This document shows, one piece after another, positions 7,210 to 14,139 of a stretch of 14,139 nt of DNA. The translations under genes were made by a program, and so were the position numbers. A model generated the notes under the pieces. That model saw only the letters and a program-made list of their open reading frames with translations. It had not been told where the DNA came from and made no database searches. Position 1 is the first letter of the stretch. Each line of letters begins with the position of its first letter. The DNA comes from an uncultured Cellulosilyticum sp. (GTDB taxonomy: Bacteria > Bacillota > Clostridia > Lachnospirales > Cellulosilyticaceae). The stretch is from contig CAKVCL010000052.1 in assembly GCA_934725855.1 (NCBI GenBank), forward strand, positions 1 to 14,139, in the 5' to 3' direction.

Positions 7210-9432
7210 TTAGTCAATTAGTTTACCTTGCTCACTTAAATATAAGTTTATCATCGTCTCCACTTTATCTACTGTTTCATCTAGTTGTTCTCTTCCCTCT
7301 AAATAACCCTCTGTTTCCTTAGCCAAAATTTCCATAATATCGTTATCTAAAGGCTTTATAGAGTTTCCTTTCTTGCAGATTTCAAGGAACTGCTCCATTT
7401 CCTCCAAATAGCCAAATTCATGTATTTTAAAATCATAATCTAAATACCCATCCGTACTGTAACTATATACTGTATAGCGTAACTTATTTATTTCACGATA
7501 GTTATTATGAAGTAATTCCTCCTCAAGTGCCGTTAAATTGACTGGAAGTCCCTCTCGTCCGCCTTGAACCTCTGTTGATAAGGCAATCCTAATAATCTCT
7601 TCTGCCTCTTCTTTATTGTTGCTATTTTCATTAATGCCTACAACTATTTGACCCATTAAAATGTTATCCAGATTTTCAACCTTTGTAGAAATCTTACAAT
7701 CTGGTACTTCATGAATAACCATAGCAGCCACTTGAAGTTCTCCTAGAGAGTTAGCTTTTTCTACATCAACCATCATAAGTTCATTGGTTAAGAATGATGA
7801 TACATCATGTCCAAATTTCCAATATAGATTGCCCATTGGATATTCCAATTGATTACATTTCATTGCCTTAATCTGTTCTAAGAAGTCTTTCATCTTCTCC
7901 CTATTGACCTTGCCATCCTCCTTAAATAACTCTTGCTGTTTATACTCTGCCATAACTTGAAGGCGTGATACTAAGTCGATAGGTGCCTGAACTGCTTTCT
8001 CATCATGTTGCTGACAATAGCTTGATATCTTAGATAAGTTATACCCTTCATCAAGAAACTCATTTTTACCAATAGCATAAGTCACTGAAAAACCTAGCGG
8101 TAAGGCATAAATCTTATCATCATCCTTATAGGTTTCTAATAAAGATTCCAAATAGCTATCTTCCGTTTTACACTTTTCAATACACTGTGATAAATCAGCA
8201 AGTATCCCATTTTTTCTATAAGACTCAATAGGAAGCTCATCTAATACTATAATGTCTGGCCCCTCTCCAGCTAATAACTGTGTATTAAGCTTCTCTAAGT
8301 CTTCAGAAAGTATTTGGCATCTATTGTTCCACCACTCCTCATCATTATAAAGGACTTCTAGCTTAATACTTATTTCTGGATGTTGCTCCTTATAAGAAGC
8401 CATTGCATCTCTCAATATAGGAAACGCAAAAGGCGTCCATATTACGATTTCTTGTTTTGGTACAGTGGTTATTTTCTCATTATAGGTATACTTTTTAATA
8501 TGCATCACACTTTTCATAGCTTTATCGTACTTGATAATTCCAACATAAATCTCATCGTTACATATAAGCATATCCGTAGGGTATGATGATGAAATAGAAG
8601 TTGCACTGCCTTCTATGACTTTCTCTATTATTTCTGTCCCTTTTTTTATCTTATATATGCCATTTGCAGTAACTATATAAGCACTTTCTCCTTTATCTCC
8701 ATAGATTAAATCTGATCTTGGATTACAGGTAATGCCCTCAATAGTTCTTTTTAATGCATAATTTTCACTATATATTTGTATTTGATTCGCCCCCATGCAA
8801 ACGATTTCATCGCCTAAGCAAGCAGGACTTAATGCTTCTTCACCTATCTGTGCTATATGTCTTCCATTACTATCAAAAACCCTCGTACTTCCTTCTGCTG
8901 CATCACATATGATAAGATATCCATCAACTGTGACTTCTACCTTAAGAATAATCTGCTTATCAGATTGCCATTCTATAGGAATCTCTTCAAAGGAGGCTGG
9001 GTTACATTTTGCAATAAAGTATTGCTCTTTTTCTAGATTGACTTTTTCCCCTACCACATAATACGTATCAGGTTCATTTCCGTTGATAATCTGACGCACA
9101 TAACCTATCTGATAACTAGGTTCATTTAGAAGCTCACAAAGCCACTTCTCACTTTCTTCACATTCTCCATCCTCCTTGTACTCATAGTTAATATACTGCC
9201 CACTATTATGGGTCATAACCTCCATATCACCTGTTTGGTTTTTCCATAGGATAGCATCTTTATCTGGGTCGATCAGCTGATCTATGGATGTTCCTTCTTC
9301 TAAATAACGTCCCATTGCCTCCTGTTCTTCTTGTATGCTCGTTTCTTTAATACTGTAATCCTGTTTACTCGCACAACCTACAAGAAGACAACCCAATATA
9401 ATAAACATTATCTGCTTCATAAAGCGTATCAT
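7210..9432 (-). CDS. Lipoprotein with N-terminal propeller-like domain and C-terminal solute-binding-protein domain
   Basis: The 740-aa precursor begins with a lipoprotein signal peptide ending in LLVGC, so Cys20 should be lipidated and the protein anchored on the outer face of the membrane. Residues about 60-325 contain repeated short beta-strand motifs (for example TVDGYLIICDAAEGSTRVFD, IVTANGIYKIKKG, LICNDEIYVGII) suggestive of a beta-propeller or other all-beta domain. From about 328 (EIVIWTPFAFPILRDAMASY) it resembles family 1 extracellular solute-binding proteins, including LLAGEGPDIIVLDELPIESY and NGILADLSQ. It has no neighbouring ABC permease or ATPase, so it may be a sensor or an orphan binding protein. 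GAAGG lies 8 nt before the ATG. It follows the secreted-protein gene by 38 bp, in the same probable operon. The ligand is unknown. Confidence 0.75.
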   Translation of the reverse strand: MIRFMKQIMFIILGCLLVGCASKQDYSIKETSIQEEQEAMGRYLEEGTSIDQLIDPDKDAILWKNQTGDMEVMTHNSGQYINYEYKEDGECEESEKWLCELLNEPSYQIGYVRQIINGNEPDTYYVVGEKVNLEKEQYFIAKCNPASFEEIPIEWQSDKQIILKVEVTVDGYLIICDAAEGSTRVFDSNGRHIAQIGEEALSPACLGDEIVCMGANQIQIYSENYALKRTIEGITCNPRSDLIYGDKGESAYIVTANGIYKIKKGTEIIEKVIEGSATSISSSYPTDMLICNDEIYVGIIKYDKAMKSVMHIKKYTYNEKITTVPKQEIVIWTPFAFPILRDAMASYKEQHPEISIKLEVLYNDEEWWNNRCQILSEDLEKLNTQLLAGEGPDIIVLDELPIESYRKNGILADLSQCIEKCKTEDSYLESLLETYKDDDKIYALPLGFSVTYAIGKNEFLDEGYNLSKISSYCQQHDEKAVQAPIDLVSRLQVMAEYKQQELFKEDGKVNREKMKDFLEQIKAMKCNQLEYPMGNLYWKFGHDVSSFLTNELMMVDVEKANSLGELQVAAMVIHEVPDCKISTKVENLDNILMGQIVVGINENSNNKEEAEEIIRIALSTEVQGGREGLPVNLTALEEELLHNNYREINKLRYTVYSYSTDGYLDYDFKIHEFGYLEEMEQFLEICKKGNSIKPLDNDIMEILAKETEGYLEGREQLDETVDKVETMINLYLSEQGKLID

Positions 9433-9470
9433 TTTTATTACCTTCTTTCATTTTTTTCACCACTCTCTAC

Positions 9471-10289
9471 TTAATTCTTCTTTAACTCCTGTAATATCTC
9501 CCTAACTGTTTCACTTGTATCAAAACCTCTCACCTTATAGCTCACTACATCAATGAATATGACCGCATACTTATTAGAGTCGTTAGCATCTTGAATAAAA
9601 GCTGATGAACACTTGCCTCCTCCACGAACAATAGTAGGGGTTTCTATACCTCCAATGTGATGTTTCTTCACAAAGTTTAATATTCCTTCATTAATAGTGG
9701 CTTCAGAAACATTATCCTGATTATCTTTTTCTGCCGTCATAAGCTTCCATGCTTTATCAGATACAGGAACCTTTATGCTAAGTATTTCTCCTGTTTCTCC
9801 ATTAAAACTTATATCATAATAAGTATTTGGATTTTTGACATCTTCATAATACAGACACTGTACCTGTGTATATCCCGCCTTAGCTACATCATTACGGTAT
9901 TTTGCATATTCCTTCTTAATATTTTCAATTTCCTTTTTGTACTCTGCTTCTGTATATTTCTTTTGTTTGTAATCAGATTCTACTTCTGCTATCCACTTAG
10001 CTTCTTCTTTATTTAAATGAACTTCATCTAATACTGATACATGAAAGGCAATATTTTTAGGTAAATTGCTTTGAGTAAGATTAAAATATTTCTTTAAGCT
10101 CTCCAAACATTTTTGATTGTATATCCTTTGAATCTGCTCATCCGAAATTTGGCTCAGTGGTGCATCACTTTTAACACTTATAACTGTGGGCTTATCTATT
10201 GTCATTTCTTTTGCATAAGCACTCATGCCTACTACTAAACTCATTCCTAAAAAGAGCATCTTACTGGTTTGTTTCATTAATTTATTCAT
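9471..10289 (-). CDS. Secreted PepSY-like protein of unknown function (272 aa)
   Basis: The N-terminus is a Sec signal peptide: basic start, hydrophobic core around 11-21, and a likely signal peptidase site after AYA at 24-26. The mature part has an Lys/Glu-rich helical, probably coiled-coil, stretch at about 95-135. Around 155-175 there is a PepSY-like segment with FNGETGEILSIKV. A second similar unit follows near the C-terminus (KYAVIFIDVVSYKVRGFDTS). Two PepSY-like modules in a secreted Firmicute protein often suggest a protease-inhibiting or folding role at the cell surface, but function here is not established. AGGAGA precedes the ATG. It is the first gene of a two-gene unit with the downstream lipoprotein. 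Confidence 0.65.
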   Translation of the reverse strand: MNKLMKQTSKMLFLGMSLVVGMSAYAKEMTIDKPTVISVKSDAPLSQISDEQIQRIYNQKCLESLKKYFNLTQSNLPKNIAFHVSVLDEVHLNKEEAKWIAEVESDYKQKKYTEAEYKKEIENIKKEYAKYRNDVAKAGYTQVQCLYYEDVKNPNTYYDISFNGETGEILSIKVPVSDKAWKLMTAEKDNQDNVSEATINEGILNFVKKHHIGGIETPTIVRGGGKCSSAFIQDANDSNKYAVIFIDVVSYKVRGFDTSETVREILQELKKN

Positions 10290-10399
10290 ATTTTTTCTCC
10301 TATCTTCTATTTAGTTAGCTTTCTAGAAATCATTTTAATTATTGTTTCTGTATTCTTTCTGTAATTAAGCCCTAATTTATCTGTAAAACCTTACAAACT

Positions 10400-10453
10400 A
10401 AAAAACACTCACTAATATGCTTCATATTGAAGTCATCATTGTGAATGTTTTTA
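10400..10453 (-). terminator. Intrinsic terminator after the aminoglycoside nucleotidyltransferase relic
   Basis: On the minus strand AACATTCAC pairs with GTGAGTGTT (one G-U), with an inner CTTC/GAAG stem around AATAT. A run of six T follows. It lies just past the relic's stop codon and separates it from the secreted-protein gene. Confidence 0.7.
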
Positions 10454-10476
10454 CTTATAAAACTAGATTTACCCCA

Positions 10477-10710
10477 TTATCCTACCTTTATCTGCTCAAT
10501 TAAATAATTCTTTAACTCTTCTAAATCTTCCTTTTTATAATCTGCTAATTTTTCATCACCATACCAAACCTTGATGGCATTGTCGATGATATAACGATAC
10601 TTTAGAGGAACATGTTTCGCTGCCCATAAACCACCTTCATATTTAGATAAAATAACTTTCTCAATCTTGTAAGATAAAATGCGACCTAAAATCAGAATAT
10701 TACTTACAAT
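10477..10710 (-). pseudogene. C-terminal relic of an AadA/ANT(9)-like aminoglycoside nucleotidyltransferase
   Basis: The open frame reads SNILILGRILSYKIEKVI, then SKYEGGLWAAKHVPLKYRYI, IDNAIKVWYGDEKL and LEELKNYLIEQIKVG before a TAA. This matches the C-terminal helical domain of streptomycin/spectinomycin adenylyltransferases. AadA there has NVVLTLSRIWYS, then SK/PK...ADWAMERLPAQYQPVI, AYLGQE and LEEFVHYV. The N-terminal catalytic half with the GSxxxGxxxxxSDxD nucleotide-binding motif is absent. A stop lies immediately upstream, and the only in-frame candidate starts are ATT or CTG codons. About 77 codons remain of an expected 250-260, so it cannot confer resistance. It has its own downstream terminator. 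Confidence 0.7.
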
Positions 10711-10859
10711 TTATTAATCAGTTTGATGTATCTTGTTATATCTGCATCTTCAAAATCATTGTCTACTACATAATAATTTTCTTTGAGCTCACCGCTAAGT
10801 GTCTTTTGATAACGTTCTGTCCAAAAATCGCTGTAGTGGAATTGACTTGTACCATTTCT
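10704..10859 (-). pseudogene. Unidentified open-frame fragment with a natural C-terminus
   Basis: After a TGA the frame runs about 51 codons without an ATG and ends in TAA. It has protein-like composition: YSDFWTERYQKTLSGELKEN, then YYVVDNDFEDADITRYIKLINKL. A second frame just upstream reads VNIFGDEEMVQVNST, so a frameshift may have split one former gene. It overlaps the start of the nucleotidyltransferase relic by a few bases in another frame. I do not recognise the family. Together with its neighbour this fills most of the 700-bp gap between intact genes; the rest (10454-10476 and 10860-10965) shows nothing I can support. Confidence 0.35.
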
Positions 10860-10965
10860 TCATCACCAAATATATTAACAAAAACAGTATACCACTACCT
10901 CTTGACCGCTGAGTTATCACAAATACTATATAACATTTACGATAACTTCTTATTTAGAATTGCAT

Positions 10966-11002
10966 AAAAAAACTGTGCATCTTAATAGGTTTGCACAGTT
11001 TT
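10966..11002 (-). terminator. Intrinsic terminator after the chemoreceptor gene
   Basis: On the minus strand AAAACTGTGCA and TGCACAGTTTTTTT form a perfect stem around a loop of about 12 nt, ending in a T-run. It begins about 12 nt past the chemoreceptor stop codon. Confidence 0.9.
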
Positions 11003-11013
11003 CTTATTATATA

Positions 11014-12504
11014 CTATCTCACTTTTTCTAGTTCAAAGCATACATCACTTACTTTTTCCATTGCTTCTTTAATATTATTAATAGCATCTCCAAGTGTGAC
11101 AAAAGTTTCATTTTCTGTCTCAATTGAACTATATAATACACCTATAGCACTATCTAGCTGTTCTTTACATCTAATCTGCTGTCTAACTTCTTCTACACTA
11201 CGCTGAGCTCTTTCTAAAACTAGTCCAGAGCTCTCTAAAATGTAATCAAATTCCTTAGATGCCTGTTGTAATTTACTGACAAAATCTTTTACATGTTCTT
11301 TAGTATTATTCATGTCTTCATTTACATTATTAATATTTTGTACACACTTATTGTTAATCTCATTAACTTGTTCTGTTAGTTGCTTGGTGTTATCAGATAA
11401 TTTTCTAATCTCATCTGCTACCACACTAAATCCTTTGCCTGCATCTCCTGCTCTTGCCGCCTCAATACTCGCATTTAATGCTAATAAATTAGTTTGAGAT
11501 GAAATCGTATCAATTTCTTTACAAGTGTTTCTTAATTCTTCTGCATAGACATATAATTGATTCGCTAAACTAGCCGAATTTGTTATATTAACGTCAATTT
11601 CACCGCATTCCTCCACAATTTTACCCATATCTTCTTTAGATTGAACAGCTCTAGTGGATAACGAATTGATGACTGGCATTAGTTCTTTCATATTATCCTC
11701 AACTGCATTCATTGCTGTAGATAATTGATTACATTGATCATTCGTTGTATCTGATGCCCCTTTCATCTTCTCACTATTGCCCATTAAGCTTGACATAGCA
11801 GATACAAATTCTTCTATAATAGCTTGTTCTTGAGTAGATGCCTCAGATAACCTACCCGTATTGCTTGTCATATTTTTTATCATTTCTTCAAGTTTATGAT
11901 TGTACTCGGCATTTTTGTCTTTTTCTATCTTAACACTAGTATCTAGTTCATTTAAGTATTCAATTATCCTCTTTAGGAAAATTCCAGCTACAATTCCACA
12001 CGCAGTAAGAACCATAATGAGTGGTCCAGCCTCTCCCATATTGACATCTTGTTTCAATACTAGTTTTATATAAGCAACTAAAATAAAGGAAGATACTTCT
12101 AATCCTGCAAATGAAATATTAAACGCCATCATATCCAAATTTAACATTCCTACAATCAGAAATAATACACCTTGTGATAAATTACCCGTATTTCCTAATG
12201 CTAGGTTTCCAATGGTGAAATTTAAAAAGAACATAATTGGAATTGTTTTTAAGCTCACCTTCAAACTCATTTTTATTGTCTCTATATCTTCTGTTTTTCT
12301 TTTAATATACAAATATACGAGTAATGCCATTTCACCTATTACTAATAAGGTTACAATGAGCGCAAGTATATTTCCTTTCGCTAATGGGGCAAACATCATA
12401 AGTGTAGCTAGAAAGCATACTATTAAAACATATGTTCCAAAGTTCATTACTTTAAATTGAAATTTCTCACTAAGTGTTAATAAGTTCTTTTGGTCTTCTT
12501 TCAT
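11014..12504 (-). CDS. Methyl-accepting chemotaxis protein with polytopic membrane domain
   Basis: This 496-aa chemoreceptor should signal to CheA/CheW and so bias flagellar or related motility. The diagnostic hairpin tip lies at residues about 333-370, with [20 protein letters not shown] followed by [19 protein letters not shown], including the E-AARAG-GF-VVA-E-RKL contact region. The N-terminal 180 residues carry about six hydrophobic segments (26-43, 46-68, 87-103, 109-128, 130-150, 159-181). They leave no room for an extracytoplasmic ligand-binding domain, and no HAMP domain is evident. The signalling part after 186 is coiled coil. Sensing may therefore involve the membrane domain itself, as in integral-membrane-sensor receptors. 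AAGGGG lies upstream of the ATG. It lies 86 bp downstream of the KAS III-like gene and could be cotranscribed with it; a strong terminator follows. Confidence 0.9.
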   Translation of the reverse strand: MKEDQKNLLTLSEKFQFKVMNFGTYVLIVCFLATLMMFAPLAKGNILALIVTLLVIGEMALLVYLYIKRKTEDIETIKMSLKVSLKTIPIMFFLNFTIGNLALGNTGNLSQGVLFLIVGMLNLDMMAFNISFAGLEVSSFILVAYIKLVLKQDVNMGEAGPLIMVLTACGIVAGIFLKRIIEYLNELDTSVKIEKDKNAEYNHKLEEMIKNMTSNTGRLSEASTQEQAIIEEFVSAMSSLMGNSEKMKGASDTTNDQCNQLSTAMNAVEDNMKELMPVINSLSTRAVQSKEDMGKIVEECGEIDVNITNSASLANQLYVYAEELRNTCKEIDTISSQTNLLALNASIEAARAGDAGKGFSVVADEIRKLSDNTKQLTEQVNEINNKCVQNINNVNEDMNNTKEHVKDFVSKLQQASKEFDYILESSGLVLERAQRSVEEVRQQIRCKEQLDSAIGVLYSSIETENETFVTLGDAINNIKEAMEKVSDVCFELEKVR

Positions 12505-12540
12505 GCATCATTCCCCTTTTCTATCGCTGATTTGAATTTA

Positions 12541-12560
12541 AGATTTTATATTTAAAATCT
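12541..12560. repeat. A/T-only perfect hairpin between the KAS III-like and chemoreceptor genes
   Basis: AGATTTTA and TAAAATCT form perfect 8-bp arms around a 4-nt loop. There is no G/C clamp and no long T-run, so it is a weak terminator at best. It may mark an RNA processing or attenuation point between the two genes. Confidence 0.4.
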
Positions 12561-12590
12561 AATGTTTTATATTACTCTTCTCATAAGCAT

Positions 12591-13520
12591 TTAGTATCTA
12601 AATGTGCATATTGTAGAATTTACACCTGCTCCTAATCCCCAAAACATAATTAAATCTCCTCTTTTGACTTTTCCCTGATTGATCATAAAATCTAAATTAA
12701 TTACAGGGCAACATGCACCTGTATAGCCCGTATGTTTTCCTGTAAATGGTACTCTTTCTTTGTCGATCTCAAGTGCCTGGGTTAAAGAACTAATCACCTT
12801 TCCACTTCCTTGAGTAAAACAAAAGGCCTTAAAATCTTTCTGTGTGGTGTTAGTTTCTCTATACATTTCCTCTATCTGAGGCTGCAAGATATCTAATACT
12901 TTATCAAAGGAAGGACTTCCTGTTACAGTAATTGTCATATTATTATTACCTTTCTGAAGCTCCCCAAGTGGCAATTGCATTTCATCAATAAAACTTACAT
13001 TATTGTGTTGACTGAAGTAGTAATCTTCAAATTGATTGTCTATAATCATGCAAGTTGCTGCATCACCATATGTATGAGTTATTGGGGTATTTTCATTTTC
13101 CATCATAGTCAGCTTATCTACAGCTAAGACAACCCCTAATTCTCCATCCTTTAATAGATTTTTAACGATGTTTAATGCCGTTAGTGCCCCACTACAGTTA
13201 CTGTTTACATCAAATGCCAGCAAATTCCTTTGCCTTAACCCAACTCTACTTACTAGTGTTAATGCAGTTGATGGAACACATCTTGTACTCATATTAGAGG
13301 CAAAAACAATGATAGCTATTTTTTCTTTATCTATTTTGCTTTTAGATAATGTCTCATTTAATACTTTTTCTGCCATTTCTACCTGAGTGAGCTGTGGTTC
13401 TAAACGTCTTTCTTCAAACCCAATAATATCCCTATAAAAGCGTTCATTGTCATAAGACCTTATCACTTCATCCATACTTTCTACTTTTTTTCCTAAATAA
13501 AGCCCATAATCTAATATCAT
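12591..13520 (-). CDS. KAS III (FabH)-like thiolase-fold protein with incomplete catalytic triad
   Basis: The 309-aa protein matches beta-ketoacyl-ACP synthase III in length and layout. The nucleophile is kept as Cys109 in NSNCSGALTA, aligning with E. coli Cys112. YGDAATCMII (151-160) is the usual GDGA region, and GLGAGVN (295-301) the C-terminal glycine loop. The other two triad residues are not: the HQAN motif position reads TQGS (236-239), with Thr for His, and the HGNTSA region reads HTGYTGA (263-269), lacking the Asn. This pattern fits KAS III-like acyltransferases or condensing enzymes of secondary pathways better than housekeeping FabH. No ACP, FabD or other fatty-acid gene is adjacent, which supports a specialised role. 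AGGAAGG precedes the ATG. The substrate is unknown. Confidence 0.75.
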   Translation of the reverse strand: MILDYGLYLGKKVESMDEVIRSYDNERFYRDIIGFEERRLEPQLTQVEMAEKVLNETLSKSKIDKEKIAIIVFASNMSTRCVPSTALTLVSRVGLRQRNLLAFDVNSNCSGALTALNIVKNLLKDGELGVVLAVDKLTMMENENTPITHTYGDAATCMIIDNQFEDYYFSQHNNVSFIDEMQLPLGELQKGNNNMTITVTGSPSFDKVLDILQPQIEEMYRETNTTQKDFKAFCFTQGSGKVISSLTQALEIDKERVPFTGKHTGYTGACCPVINLDFMINQGKVKRGDLIMFWGLGAGVNSTICTFRY

Positions 13521-13577
13521 TTACATGCCCCTTCCTGTTTGTTCTACTTTAATTCTTTTTTAGTAGTCTCATTTTAT

Positions 13578-13607
13578 ATTATAGGGTATTTTTATAAAAA
13601 GTGTAAT
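13578..13607 (-). promoter_or_regulatory. Probable promoter of the KAS III-like gene
   Basis: On the minus strand a perfect TATAAT -10 (13578-13583) has ATTACA 18 bp upstream (13602-13607) as a plausible -35. It lies about 60 nt before the ATG and downstream of the rrn terminator. It could drive the KAS III-like gene and the chemoreceptor. Confidence 0.55.
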
Positions 13608-13701
13608 TTTTCTTATTATTTTTGTTATTTTTTATGATTTTTATGCCACTACAACTTAAATTGGTAATGCCTAGTAGCAGGTTTAACCTATTATTCTACA
13701 T

Positions 13702-13757
13702 AAAAATACCCCTATCGACTAAACACTCTTTTACAAGTGTCTAATCCATAGGGGCTA
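13702..13757 (-). terminator. rrn operon terminator
   Basis: On the minus strand TAGCCCCTAT pairs with ATAGGGGTA, with further pairing through ATTAGACACT/AGTGTTTAGT, followed by TTTTT. It lies 34 nt after tRNA-Gly and ends the rRNA-tRNA transcript. Confidence 0.85.
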
Positions 13758-13790
13758 TTCCACTCTTTTTAATTATACTTATTACCTTTA

Positions 13791-13861
13791 AGCGGGTGAT
13801 GGGAATCGAACCCACGTAGTCAGCTTGGAAGGCTGAAGTTCTACCATTGAACTACACCCGC
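13791..13861 (-). tRNA. tRNA-Gly (anticodon UCC)
   Basis: The 71-nt minus-strand sequence folds as a full cloverleaf: acceptor GCGGGTG/CACCCGC with discriminator U, D arm GTTC/GAAC, anticodon arm TCAGC-CTTCCAA-GCTGA giving anticodon TCC, and T arm GTGGG-TTCGATT-CCCAT. CCA is not encoded. It starts 9 nt after 5S and is the last gene of the rrn operon. Confidence 0.97.
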
Positions 13862-13870
13862 ATATAAGAA

Positions 13871-13987
13871 TTTGGCAGCCACCTACTCTCCCAGCCAGTC
13901 TCCCGACAAGTACCATCGGCCGCTTAGGTCTTAACCTACGTGTTCGGGATGGAAACGGGTGTTTCCCCTAAGCGCATCGCCACCAAA
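13871..13987 (-). rRNA. rrf: 5S ribosomal RNA
   Basis: The 117-nt minus-strand sequence has complementary ends (TTTGGTGGC pairing with GCTGCCAAA, with G-U pairs). It carries the conserved GAACACG and CCGATGGTA segments and ends with the GGGAGAGTAGGT element of 5S rRNA. It lies between 23S and tRNA-Gly in standard order. Confidence 0.96.
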
Positions 13988-14045
13988 AATTGTGAAGTTT
14001 ATTGTACCTTCAAAAACAAATACTACAAAAGTTTGCTTAACCGTT

Positions 14046-14062
14046 TGAGCGTTTTATGCTCA
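14046..14062 (-). other. Processing stem in the 23S-5S spacer
   Basis: TGAGC and GCTCA form a 5-bp stem around a GTTTTAT loop, just past the 3' end of 23S. It could be a short processing hairpin in the 23S-5S spacer (13988-14068), which holds no other recognisable feature. Confidence 0.4.
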
Positions 14063-14068
14063 TTTTTT

Positions 14069-14139
14069 AGGTCAAACCCTCGAACCGTTAGTACTTAGTA
14101 CCTTAATGTATTACTACACTTACAGCCTAAGCCTATCTA
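14069..14139 (-). rRNA. rrl: 23S ribosomal RNA, 3' end only (partial)
   Basis: The minus-strand sequence ends in GTACTAACGGTTCGAGGG TTTGACC, the characteristic last stretch of 23S rRNA, equivalent to GAACCGTGAGGCTTAACC in E. coli. The gene continues past the right edge of the window. The exact 3' nucleotide is uncertain by a few bases. Confidence 0.9.

Noticed and set aside
7210..9432. ABC transporter operon
   Set aside because: Only the binding-protein-like domain is present; no permease or ATPase is found in the window.
1..14139. CRISPR array, insertion sequence or prophage
   Set aside because: No regularly spaced direct repeats, transposase, integrase or phage structural genes are visible.

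Overview
This AT-rich window looks like a chromosomal segment from a clostridial Firmicute. Strong Shine-Dalgarno sequences, low G+C, a xylan-type alpha-glucuronidase next to a hexuronate reductase, and rRNA spacers of clostridial style all fit a fibre-degrading member of the Lachnospirales (a Cellulosilyticum-like organism is possible). That placement is inference, because only about 70 nt of 23S rRNA is present.

The window is the interval between two rRNA operons that both run on the minus strand. At the right end are the 3' end of 23S, 5S, tRNA-Gly(UCC) and a strong rrn terminator. At the left end are the sigma-A promoter and 5' leader of the next rrn operon, whose 16S gene must begin just beyond position 1. 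Upstream of that promoter is a cluster of DnaA-box-like 9-mers inside and beside a perfect 19-bp inverted repeat.

Layout, left to right: rrn promoter and leader (1-198); DnaA-box cluster and palindrome (240-295); terminator; uxuB-like reductase and GH67 alpha-glucuronidase (minus; 380-4128), which together free glucuronic acid from xylan and feed it into hexuronate catabolism; a divergent membrane-anchored protein of unknown function (plus; 4423-6072); a histidine-kinase C-terminal relic and a bidirectional terminator (6208-6359); a 156-aa protein of unknown function and a 5'-truncated DUF3990 relic (minus; 6404-7163); a two-gene envelope operon of a lipoprotein with a solute-binding-protein-like C-terminal domain plus a secreted PepSY-like protein (minus; 7210-10289); a gene graveyard holding the C-terminal end of an AadA/ANT(9)-like aminoglycoside nucleotidyltransferase and an unidentified fragment (10477-10859); a chemoreceptor with about six membrane segments and no external sensor domain (11014-12504); and a KAS III-like thiolase-fold protein that keeps its nucleophile but lacks the usual His and Asn (12591-13520).

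The window mixes intact catabolic and signalling genes with at least four relics, which is the pattern of an accessory interval between direct rrn repeats. The points most worth pursuing are the DnaA-box cluster beside an rrn promoter, the atypical KAS III-like enzyme, the aminoglycoside-nucleotidyltransferase relic, the DUF3990 cassette, and the lipoprotein/secreted-protein pair without a permease.
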